Origin: Bacteroidota bacterium
GTDB lineage: Bacteria > Bacteroidota > Rhodothermia > Rhodothermales > UBA10348
NCBI GenBank assembly: GCA_029262775.1
Contig: JAJCYR010000044.1
Coordinates: 1-41,883 of the forward strand
Direction: 5' to 3'
DNA: 41,883 nt
Below, in pieces: positions 27,683 through 35,509 of the stretch. The translations under genes were made by a program, and so were the position numbers. Within the stretch, counting starts at the first letter, position 1; each line of letters begins with the position of its first letter. The notes below the pieces were generated by a model. The model was not told the DNA's origin and ran no database searches. It saw only the letters and a program-made list of their open reading frames with translations.

Positions 27683-28306
27683 GTGCTCCTCGTAGACAAC
27701 ATACTCATTTCGGACGATCTCGTCAGTGCCCAATTCAGCTGTAATCTGGGGGCCTGCCATGGTGCGTGCTGCGTGCAGGGCACGTCGGGCGCGCCGCTTG
27801 AGGCGCATGAGCTGGAGCACGTGGATCGTGCGCTGGAGCTTCTCCGCGAAGAACTCCGGCCTGCGGCGCGCCGTGTTACGGACGCGAAGGGCGCCTGGGA
27901 GGATATTCCGGGCGCAGGACCGGCCACGACGTGTGTGGGCGGGGCCGAGTGTGTTTTCGTGGTCTTCGACGGACCGGTGGCGAAATGCGCCATTCAGAAG
28001 GCCTGGCTGGAGGGACGCATCGACTGGATAAAACCCGTGTCGTGCCACCTCTATCCGATCCGGATCGATGATCTGGGAGATATGGAGCTCGTCAATTACG
28101 AGCGTATGGACATGTGTTTGCCGGGCGCACGGCAGGGTCGCCACGAGGGGACCTATTTATCCGACTACCTGGAGGCGCCGCTCACGCGCAAGTACGGAGC
28201 CGATTGGTATCGGCGCTTCCGCGAGGCGTGCCTGGATCGGCGGGAAGCGATCGCCGAAGGCGGGCACACGGCCAGTCGGGAGCCGGAGGGCACGTCGCCA
28301 TGCTGA
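27683..28306 (+). CDS. DUF3109-family cysteine-rich protein
   Basis: This is a 207-residue protein of the DUF3109 family, usual in Bacteroidota. Cysteines cluster as FSCNLGACHGACC, then TTCVGGAEC, AKCAI, VSCHLYPI and DMCLPGA, a pattern suggesting an iron-sulfur or other metal cluster. The usual family start VDNILISDDLV follows a GTG at 27683. The function is not established. Its end overlaps the rpoN start by 7 bp, so it is translated together with the sigma factor. Confidence 0.85.
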   Translation: MLLVDNILISDDLVSAQFSCNLGACHGACCVQGTSGAPLEAHELEHVDRALELLREELRPAARRVTDAKGAWEDIPGAGPATTCVGGAECVFVVFDGPVAKCAIQKAWLEGRIDWIKPVSCHLYPIRIDDLGDMELVNYERMDMCLPGARQGRHEGTYLSDYLEAPLTRKYGADWYRRFREACLDRREAIAEGGHTASREPEGTSPC

Positions 28307-29754
28307 ATCTGCAGCAGAAGCAGTCGCTCCAGCAGAAGCTGTCCCCTCAGCAGATCCAGTACATCAAACTGCTCCAGCTGCCGACGCTGGCGCTTGAGCA
28401 GCGGATCAAGGCCGAATTGGAGGCGAATCCGCTGCTTGAAGAGGGGGAGGATGTCGACGATTTTGAGGAGCTCCAGGACGAGCATACCGAGGACGAGCTC
28501 CAGGACGACACGCGTGAGCTCGAGGACGAGTACGACTGGGAGGAATTGCAGGACGGGGGCGATGACCTCTACGGGTACAAGGCCCCCCGCGATCACAGCG
28601 CGGAGGAAGATGACCGGGACATGCCCATTGCCGCGAAGACTTCGCTCGCCCAACAGCTCGAGGATCAGCTCCATTTTCTGGATCTGGACGAAAATGGGGC
28701 GATTATTGCCGGCCAGATCATTGGATCGATCGATGAGGACGGGTATCTGCGGCGGCCGCTCGAATCGATTGTGGATGACATTGCCTTCAACCACGGCACG
28801 CTGCTCGACGAAAAGGATGTCGAGGAGGTGCTCTACCGCATGCAGCGGCTCGATCCGGTGGGCGTGGCAAGCCGCGACCTGAAGGAGTGCCTGCTCGTGC
28901 AGCTTGACGTGCTGCCCGGCGGCGTGCCAGGCCGCGAGAATGCCATGGCCATGCTCGAGAAGGCCTATAAGGCGTTCACCATGAAGCATTACGACCAGAT
29001 CATGCGGCGCCTGGACATTGACAGCCAGCAGCTCAAAGAAGCCTACGATCTCATCCAGCATCTGAACCCAAAGCCGGGCGAGGGCGAATTTTCGGCGGGC
29101 GAAAACTACATCACGCCAGACTTCACGGTCCGCTTCGAGGACGACGAATTCGTGATCTCGCTCAACGGATCGAATGCGCCGGAGCTCCGCGTATCGCGCC
29201 ACTACCGACGCATGCTTGACCAGGTGGTAAGCGACAAGAACCGCTACGACAGCGAAACGAAGAACTTCCTCAAGAACCGGTTCGAATCGGCCCGGTGGTT
29301 CATCCAGTCCATTGAGCAGCGGCGCAGCACCATGCTCAACGTCATGCACGCCATTGTTGCCAGGCAGAGCGCATTCTTTCAGCACGGCGAGGGCCACCTG
29401 CGGCCGATGATCCTGAAAGACATAGCCGAGGACATCGGCATGGACATTTCGACGATCAGCCGCGTAGTAAACGGCAAGTACGTGCAGACCGATTTCGGCG
29501 TTTATGAGCTGAAGTACTACTTCTCCGAAGGCCTCTCGACCGATTCCGGCGAGGACGTATCGAACAAGGAGGTAAAGGCCATCCTGGAGCGGATTATTTC
29601 GGAAGAAGACAAAGAGAAGCCGCTCTCCGACCAGAAACTTGCATCCATGATGGCCGACAGAGGGTTCCAGATTGCGCGCCGCACGGTTACCAAGTACCGC
29701 GAAAGCCTTGGCATCCCGGTGGCCCGCATGCGAAAAGAAATTGTGCTCAGTTGA
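28300..29754 (+). CDS. rpoN: RNA polymerase sigma-54 factor RpoN
   Basis: This is a sigma-54 of 484 residues. Region I is Gln-rich (LNLQQKQSLQQKLSPQQIQY, then LEQRIKAELEANPLLEE). Region II is a long acidic linker (about residues 50-110). The core-binding and helix-turn-helix segments (DISTISRVVNGKYV) follow, and the RpoN box is ARRTVTKYRESLGIP. The ATG at 28300 lies inside the end of the DUF3109 gene. It needs AAA+ enhancer-binding proteins, and none is encoded in the window. Confidence 0.97.
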   Translation: MLNLQQKQSLQQKLSPQQIQYIKLLQLPTLALEQRIKAELEANPLLEEGEDVDDFEELQDEHTEDELQDDTRELEDEYDWEELQDGGDDLYGYKAPRDHSAEEDDRDMPIAAKTSLAQQLEDQLHFLDLDENGAIIAGQIIGSIDEDGYLRRPLESIVDDIAFNHGTLLDEKDVEEVLYRMQRLDPVGVASRDLKECLLVQLDVLPGGVPGRENAMAMLEKAYKAFTMKHYDQIMRRLDIDSQQLKEAYDLIQHLNPKPGEGEFSAGENYITPDFTVRFEDDEFVISLNGSNAPELRVSRHYRRMLDQVVSDKNRYDSETKNFLKNRFESARWFIQSIEQRRSTMLNVMHAIVARQSAFFQHGEGHLRPMILKDIAEDIGMDISTISRVVNGKYVQTDFGVYELKYYFSEGLSTDSGEDVSNKEVKAILERIISEEDKEKPLSDQKLASMMADRGFQIARRTVTKYRESLGIPVARMRKEIVLS

Positions 29755-29769
29755 TGTGACGGTAACGAG

Positions 29770-31275
29770 ATGGAGGTGACGGTGGAAACGACCAAGGCAA
29801 ACGGATCGCTCGAAGCGTATTTCGACCGCTTCCGTCGGCAGACGGTGGGCTATGATGCTACGTTCACCTCGCCCTACGGCGAGCAGCAGCTGGTCTACGC
29901 CGACTGGATTGCATCGGGCAGGCTGTACGCGCCCATCGAACGGCGCATTTCGGACATCATGGGTCCCATGGTGGGCAACACACACACCGAAACGAGTGTC
30001 ACCGGCACGTCCATGACGCTCGCCTACCACGAGGCGCGGCGCGTCATCAAGCACCACGTGAACGCCGGCCCGGGCGACGTCATCATTGCCGCCGGCAGCG
30101 GCATGACGGGCGTCATCAACAAAATGCTGCGCATTCTGGGGCTCCGCATCCCGGAGAAGGCGCTCGGCTGGGTTTCGGTGCCGCCTGGCGACCGGCCGGT
30201 GGTCTTCATCACGCACATGGAGCATCATTCAAACCAGACCTCCTGGCTCGAATCCATTGCCGAGGTGGTGGTCCTCGACCCCGGTTATGACGGTCGATGC
30301 GTATCGGAGCATCTCGAGGAGCGCATTGCGGATTTCCAGGGCCGGCCGCTGATTGGATCCTTCACCGCGTGCTCGAACGTGACGGGGCTGCATACGCCCT
30401 ACCACACGCTCGCGCGGATCATGCACGAACATGGCGGTCTGGCATTTGTGGACTTCGCGGCCAATGCGCCGTACGAAGACATGGACATGCATCCGGCGAA
30501 TGAACTGGAGCGGCTCGATGCCATTTTCTTTTCGCCGCACAAATTCCTGGGTGGGCCCGGATCGGCAGGCGTTATGGTCTTCAGCAGCGCGCTCGATACG
30601 AACCGCGTGCCGGATAATCCGGGGGGCGGGACGGTGGACTGGACGAATCCGTGGGGCGGGCACCGGTATGTAGAGAATATCGAGAACCGGGAGGACGGGG
30701 GCACGCCGCCGTTTCTGCAGACCATCAAGGCGGCGCTCGCCATCCGGCTGAAAGAGGAGATGGGGACGGGCCGGATCATGGCGCGCGAGAAGGAGCTGCT
30801 CGAGGTGGCCTTTCGGCGGCTGCGGGCGGTGGACGGGCTGCACATTCTGGCATCTGAGCACGAGGACCGGCTCGGCGTCGTGTCCTTCTACGTGGACGGC
30901 CTGCACTACAACCTGATGGTCAAGCTGCTCAACGACCACTACGGCGTGCAGGTGCGCGGCGGATGCTCCTGCGCGGGGACCTACGGCCACTGGCTGCTGC
31001 ACGTCGGTCCCGAGCAGTCGCACGAAATCACGGATCGCATAGACCGCGGCGATCTGTCGCTCAAGCCAGGCTGGGTCCGCATGTCGCTACACCCGACGAT
31101 GACGAATGCAGAGCTGGATCATGTCCTGGGCGCCATTGAGGAGACAGCCCGGCATCATGAAGAGTGGGCCCGTGACTACACGTACGATTCGCACACGAAC
31201 GAATTCACGCACGTCTCGGGCGACGACGGTACGCTCGCGCGCGTGCACTCGTGGTTTGATCTCTCGGTCGAGTAG
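29770..31275 (+). CDS. Class V aminotransferase / cysteine desulfurase-like enzyme
   Basis: This is a PLP enzyme of 501 residues, fold type I, class V. The N-terminal GNTHTETSVTG and the PLP-lysine segment FFSPHKFLGGPG (Lys at about 258) are clear, with VDFAANAP supplying the Asp that contacts the cofactor. Near the C-terminus GGCSCAGTYGH resembles the Cys-containing active-site loop of cysteine desulfurases and selenocysteine lyases. The length is greater than IscS (about 400), as in a separate class V subgroup. The substrate is uncertain. It follows rpoN after 15 bp. Confidence 0.88.
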   Translation: MEVTVETTKANGSLEAYFDRFRRQTVGYDATFTSPYGEQQLVYADWIASGRLYAPIERRISDIMGPMVGNTHTETSVTGTSMTLAYHEARRVIKHHVNAGPGDVIIAAGSGMTGVINKMLRILGLRIPEKALGWVSVPPGDRPVVFITHMEHHSNQTSWLESIAEVVVLDPGYDGRCVSEHLEERIADFQGRPLIGSFTACSNVTGLHTPYHTLARIMHEHGGLAFVDFAANAPYEDMDMHPANELERLDAIFFSPHKFLGGPGSAGVMVFSSALDTNRVPDNPGGGTVDWTNPWGGHRYVENIENREDGGTPPFLQTIKAALAIRLKEEMGTGRIMAREKELLEVAFRRLRAVDGLHILASEHEDRLGVVSFYVDGLHYNLMVKLLNDHYGVQVRGGCSCAGTYGHWLLHVGPEQSHEITDRIDRGDLSLKPGWVRMSLHPTMTNAELDHVLGAIEETARHHEEWARDYTYDSHTNEFTHVSGDDGTLARVHSWFDLSVE

Positions 31276-31284
31276 GGAGTGGGT

Positions 31285-31339
31285 GTGCAATATCACCAGT
31301 AAGTGGTGGATATTTCACCACATGGTGGTTAAGTTGCAC
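31285..31339. promoter_or_regulatory. Nested palindromic operator before the second DUF4143 ATPase
   Basis: Two palindromes, CACCA-GTAAG-TGGTG (31294-31308) and CACCA-CA-TGGTG (31316-31327), start exactly 22 bp apart. They are enclosed by GTGCAA (31285-31290) and TTGCAC (31334-31339), which are also inverted. The array ends 2 bp before the ATG, so a bound protein would block transcription or translation of the ATPase. It resembles an autoregulatory site. Confidence 0.75.
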
Positions 31340-31341
31340 GC

Positions 31342-32616
31342 ATGATCAGGCGCAATATTACATCGGATGTCCGCGAAGCACTGGCCGATACGCCCGTGGT
31401 GCTCCTGTGCGGCGCTCGGCAGGTTGGCAAGAGTACGCTCGCGCGCCAACTGGCGACGGAGGGTTTTGGGGGCGATGACTCGGTCACCTACCTGACACTC
31501 GACGATGCCACGCTGCTCGCCCGCGCCGAGTCCGACCCGGACGGCTTCATCCGCCAACTGCAGGGGGCGACGGTAATTGATGAAGTGCAGCGCGCTCCCG
31601 GTTTACTGCGCGCCATGAAATTGGTCGTGGATGAAAACCGTCGCCCCGGACGATTCCTGCTCACGGGCAGCGCCAACGTACTCATGCTGCCACGGCTCTC
31701 GGAGTCACTGGCGGGACGCATGGAACTCCTGACACTCTGGCCCTTCTCGCAGGGCGAATTGCTGGGCCGGAAAGAAGGCTTTGTAGATGCGGTCTTTGGC
31801 GATGCACTGCCTGGTGCGATCCCGGTCGGGGACATGGCCGCTGCTGCCTCCGCTGCCGAAACGTCCGCCACGATATGGGAGCGTGTCGTCCAAGGGGGTT
31901 TCCCGGAAGCCGTGGCACGACCGGCTGGAAAGCGCCGGTCCCGGTGGTTTTCCTCCTACCTCACCACCATTCTCCAGCGGGATATTCGTGAGCTTGCCAA
32001 CATTGAGGGACTCACCCAGCTTCCGCGGCTTCTCCAGCTCCTGGCGGCTCGCTCGGGATCACTGTCCAACTGGTCGGAGGTGTCCCGTTCGGCAGGCATT
32101 CCGAATTCCACGCTGAAACGGTATCTGGCGCTGCTCCAGGCGACCTATTTGGTGAAGGAAATTCCCGCGTGGTCAGCCAATCTGTCCAAGAGACTCGTAA
32201 AATCGCCAAAGGTGCATGTCACAGATACGGGGCTCGCGGCAGATCTGATGGGCATGGAGCGCCCGGACGGTGGACCCGCCGCGGCCATCCGTGGCGGCCT
32301 GGTTGAATCGTTTGTGGCCATGGAACTCGAAAAGCAGCGCACCTGGGCCCGTCGCCGTATTTTTCTGCACCACTTCAGGACGGCTCGTGGGGAAGAAATC
32401 GATCTGATCCTGGAAGATCCGCAGGGCGCGCTCATAGGCATCGAGGTCAAAATGGCCGGCAGCGTGAATGACGTTGATTTCAAGGGCCTTCGCGTCCTGC
32501 AGTCACTGCAGCCCGATGTATTCCATCGTGGCATTGTGCTGTACCTCGGCCAGCAGGTCGTGCCCTTCGGCCCGCGTCTCCATGCCGTACCCGTATCCGC
32601 GCTATGGCAGTGGTAG
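31342..32616 (+). CDS. AAA ATPase with DUF4143 C-terminal domain
   Basis: This is a 424-residue AAA_14/DUF4143 protein, a divergent paralogue of the one at 9393. It has Walker A GARQVGKST, Walker B TVIDEVQRAP and sensor FLLTGSANVLML. A helix-turn-helix-like segment (SRSAGIPNSTLKRYLALLQ) may bind DNA. The C-terminal nuclease-like motif is intact: EIDLILEDPQGALIGIEVK with the E-x-K pair. These ATPases are frequent in accessory regions; roles in defence or DNA metabolism have been suggested but not settled. It is probably self-regulated through the upstream palindromes. Confidence 0.88.
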   Translation: MIRRNITSDVREALADTPVVLLCGARQVGKSTLARQLATEGFGGDDSVTYLTLDDATLLARAESDPDGFIRQLQGATVIDEVQRAPGLLRAMKLVVDENRRPGRFLLTGSANVLMLPRLSESLAGRMELLTLWPFSQGELLGRKEGFVDAVFGDALPGAIPVGDMAAAASAAETSATIWERVVQGGFPEAVARPAGKRRSRWFSSYLTTILQRDIRELANIEGLTQLPRLLQLLAARSGSLSNWSEVSRSAGIPNSTLKRYLALLQATYLVKEIPAWSANLSKRLVKSPKVHVTDTGLAADLMGMERPDGGPAAAIRGGLVESFVAMELEKQRTWARRRIFLHHFRTARGEEIDLILEDPQGALIGIEVKMAGSVNDVDFKGLRVLQSLQPDVFHRGIVLYLGQQVVPFGPRLHAVPVSALWQW

Positions 32617-32877
32617 GGTGCTCCTCCGGTCGGTGACTGCCCCCGATCCTGAACACCCGGCGTAGCAGTCGCAGTACACGAAGCCGCAGCGAGGCCGAAT
32701 CGGGCCCAGGCGCCCGGATCTGGAAATACGTGCCCGCCGGGCGGAAAAAGTGACCGCCTGTAGCGTCTTCAGGGGTTATGAATGGGCTGCGTTCGTGTCG
32801 AAACGAAAACTGGCCCGCTATTTGCAACAAGCGCAGTCAGTTCTTCGATACAGTACTCGACAAACCAGAGCACGATC

Positions 32878-33153
32878 ATGGATACTGCCAACAGACCTGC
32901 CCAAAGCACGAACCGCTCGGCGGCTGCCCCTTCCGCCATTGCCACGCTTCTGTCCCGCTATTTGACGGGCGAAATTGGCGAGCGCGTGTGGAACCGGATC
33001 ATGAAGACTATTGATTTTTCCGGAATGTCCCTATACGAAAGGCGGGCCTACGTGCGTTTCATGAACGATATGGCCGACGACGGCGGACTGCAGCTACGTG
33101 CTGTCCCGCAGCCGGCCGAAATGTCATCCATTTTACAGGATATCCGATTCTGA
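32878..33153 (+). CDS. Small hypothetical protein
   Basis: This is a 91-residue protein starting at the ATG at 32878. The first 25 residues are low-complexity (Ala, Ser, Asn), then LLSRYLTGEIGERVWNRIMK and FSGMSLYERRAYVRFMNDMA look like two amphipathic helices. There is no membrane segment or Cys. I do not recognise the family. A strong terminator lies 80 bp downstream. The 261 bp upstream, back to the ATPase stop, show nothing I can name. Confidence 0.55.
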   Translation: MDTANRPAQSTNRSAAAPSAIATLLSRYLTGEIGERVWNRIMKTIDFSGMSLYERRAYVRFMNDMADDGGLQLRAVPQPAEMSSILQDIRF

Positions 33154-33234
33154 AGACCAAGATAGCTACCTCCTGACAGCTTCAGGCAGCCCCGATCAAC
33201 TGTGGTGGGTGGGGCGGGCTGCCGTCTTCAGACT

Positions 33235-33267
33235 AAGGGCGGGCCATTCGGCCCGCCCTTTTTGTTT
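33235..33267 (+). terminator. Strong intrinsic terminator
   Basis: AAGGGCGGGCC (33235-33245) pairs perfectly with GGCCCGCCCTT (33250-33260) around loop ATTC and is followed by TTTGTTTT. It should end transcription of the small-protein gene and shield the lipoprotein downstream. Confidence 0.93.
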
Positions 33268-33402
33268 TGGGAGCGGTGATCGTTATTCTGGCAACGGCAA
33301 CCATGCTGGATGTAAGGGACGTCACGCTCAGTTCGTTTGGTCCCTTGCTCATCTTGATCATCCGATTTATTGATCAATTCCAAGCTGCAAGTAGGAATAG
33401 TC

Positions 33403-34644
33403 ATGTTGATTTACAGGAGCGCTTGGTCGGTCATGGGTGTTCTGATTTTGTTCGCAGGAATAAATTCTTGTCGTTCGCAAATCACAGAACCTGCTGATGA
33501 AAGCTCGGGTAGCCGTCCGTTACGGGCGGCTGCCCGGGATTGGACGTCTCCACGGCCCGTCCTTGAAGCGGCATATACTGCCAATGGTTTCCTCTTGCCG
33601 GTGTGTGTCAGCTCGAACAAGTCGGAAGATGTACACATGATGGTCAGGGTGCCACGCGACACCCTTTCTTATCATCTGGACTACGAGTCTGAGTTACTTA
33701 CGTACGACGGTGTTCGGTGGCGGAAAAACGGTGCTATTTCCGGTAAAGGCTTCTTCGATCCGTGCACGATTTATTCTGATGGAGACCAGATACACATTTT
33801 ATGGAGTGGGGTTACGGAGGAACGATTTTCGGACTGGACCTCGCGAACCATCCGGGCAAGTGATTATTTCTACTCCAGTTGTATTGATGGAGAGTGTGAC
33901 AAATCACAACGCGTATTGCCGTCGTTCGGTCAAAATTTACCTAAATTGAATATGTCATCGGATGCAACCCTGTATATGGTCCACAACTTTATCGAATGGG
34001 CCGATGAAGTGCGCTCGAGTTCGCCATATGATAATTGGACCAGACGCCCGACTGGTTCGTTGGGCTCTCCGAATATAGTTCAGCAAAATGGATCTGATCA
34101 CTTCGTATACATTGCCTCGTCAGGGGACCATCCAGGTGTCTCTAATCTGGTGTATTATCGACATCGTCCTTCATTTAACGAATCATGGTCAGATCCTGAG
34201 TTGGTCTTTGTATCTGAAAATGGACAGGGGCATTTTCCGAAGGTTGTCGTCTCCGGCCACGGGCTGATTCATGTACTGTATTATGTAGCCGACTCCAGTG
34301 GCTGGAGCCTGACGCATTCCATCAGATCAGGGGATGGTGAATGGTCTGAACCCATACGTATTCACACCGATCCTTACTTGCCATTCCTGCTACCCAGGCT
34401 GTACATCCGGTTGGATGGGAGTTTGTATGCTGTGTGGAATCATGTAAGCGAAGAGAATGGGGAGCCGGTGAATGCCGCGTATTTTTCCCGCTGGGAAAGT
34501 CGTGATGGATGGGCCGTTCCCGTCCGGCTTTTCCAGGATCATCAGGTACGAACACCAGTCGAGACGACGCAGGACGCATCAGACAATCTGCACGCCGTTT
34601 TTCTGAGTTCCGACAGCCTGATCTACCACGCCGTGCTGCGCTGA
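33403..34644 (+). CDS. Secreted lipoprotein with sialidase-like repeats
   Basis: This 413-residue protein starts at the ATG at 33403 (MLIYRSAWSVMGVLILFAGINSC), a lipoprotein signal with its Cys at about 23. The mature part has repeated blades with Ser/Asp-x-Asp and Trp patterns, such as DQIHILWSG, HFVYIASSGDH, LIHVLYYVADSSG and SLYAVWNHVSEENG, as in BNR/sialidase-like beta-propellers. No catalytic motif was recognised, so a binding role is as likely as an enzyme. It is more AT-rich than its neighbours and possibly acquired. Confidence 0.75.
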   Translation: MLIYRSAWSVMGVLILFAGINSCRSQITEPADESSGSRPLRAAARDWTSPRPVLEAAYTANGFLLPVCVSSNKSEDVHMMVRVPRDTLSYHLDYESELLTYDGVRWRKNGAISGKGFFDPCTIYSDGDQIHILWSGVTEERFSDWTSRTIRASDYFYSSCIDGECDKSQRVLPSFGQNLPKLNMSSDATLYMVHNFIEWADEVRSSSPYDNWTRRPTGSLGSPNIVQQNGSDHFVYIASSGDHPGVSNLVYYRHRPSFNESWSDPELVFVSENGQGHFPKVVVSGHGLIHVLYYVADSSGWSLTHSIRSGDGEWSEPIRIHTDPYLPFLLPRLYIRLDGSLYAVWNHVSEENGEPVNAAYFSRWESRDGWAVPVRLFQDHQVRTPVETTQDASDNLHAVFLSSDSLIYHAVLR

Positions 34645-34654
34645 ATGTAGGCCC

Positions 34655-35509
34655 TCAGGTCTCCTGGGCTATCAGCTCCGCGTCGGCCATGCGCTCACTC
34701 TCCCAGACGGCGACTTCGCTGCCAATCCAGCCGACCGTGGTAGCCGAACGGCCGAACATCATGATCTGCTGCAGTAGGAAGACGAGAAAAAGGCCCCCCA
34801 TGCTCAGGTCCAGGGCCGCAGCCAAAAGCAAGATGAGACCGGAGCCGAGCATCCACAGAATATAGACCCCGTTGGCGGCGCCCGAGCGGAAGGGCCAGGC
34901 GAAGCCGCCAAGCCATGCCCGGACCACGGACTTGCCCCCAAAAATCAGGTCGAGGCGCGCAAAGTCCTGCATCATGTCGAGGAGGGCGAGCGCCAGGAGG
35001 AGCAGGAGCGGAAGAAGTACGGTCACGGCGTAATAGGCGCCTGCCTCACTGGGGCCGATCGCGGCTGCAAGTGCTACGAGAACACCTATGCCGATGACGG
35101 CGATGACCGCTATGGCGCCGTACATGAGGCCGAGAAGTGTGGCGCGAACGCCGTGGCGCGCAATGCCTTGCCAGAAGGAGCCATATCCCCTGCGGGCGAG
35201 TGCGTGGCCGAGGCCGGTAAGCACGAGCGTATTCCAGATGAGGTAGAGCGGTACCATCCAGAGGAGCTGCCAGCCGAGTGTGGTCATGATTTCAGGGTGG
35301 GCCTCGAGGATGTCGGCCCAGAGGGCGAGGTCGAATCCTGCCGTCAATTCGTCGGAGAAGCCGCTTCCCGCCACGGCCGAATTCAGCACGGTGAAGAGCG
35401 GAATGGACAGCGTGAGCATGAGAAGGAGGTTGGCCGCGTAGATAAGGACGGCGAGTCCCGGGCGCCGCCGGATACTGTCAAGACCGTAATGGAGTGCGTG
35501 GGTTGTCAT
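34655..35509 (-). CDS. Polytopic membrane protein, unknown function
   Basis: This 284-residue protein has about six hydrophobic helices, including LAVLIYAANLLLMLTLSI, LGWQLLWMVPLYLIWNTLVL, GLMYGAIAVIAVIGIGVLVAL, VTVLLPLLLLLALALL and GVYILWMLGSGLILLLAAAL. The start is positively charged (DSIRRRP), suggesting the N-terminus is inside. The sequence GGKSVVRAWLGG recalls DUF4013-type integral membrane proteins, but I cannot fix the family. Its ATG overlaps the stop of the M1 peptidase gene (35506-35509), so the two are translated together. Confidence 0.72.
   Translation of the reverse strand: MTTHALHYGLDSIRRRPGLAVLIYAANLLLMLTLSIPLFTVLNSAVAGSGFSDELTAGFDLALWADILEAHPEIMTTLGWQLLWMVPLYLIWNTLVLTGLGHALARRGYGSFWQGIARHGVRATLLGLMYGAIAVIAVIGIGVLVALAAAIGPSEAGAYYAVTVLLPLLLLLALALLDMMQDFARLDLIFGGKSVVRAWLGGFAWPFRSGAANGVYILWMLGSGLILLLAAALDLSMGGLFLVFLLQQIMMFGRSATTVGWIGSEVAVWESERMADAELIAQET

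Noticed and set aside
32480..32830. Minus-strand frame of 116 codons behind the second DUF4143 ATPase
   Set aside because: Half of it is antisense to the ATPase and the rest is Arg-rich low complexity without motif or start support.
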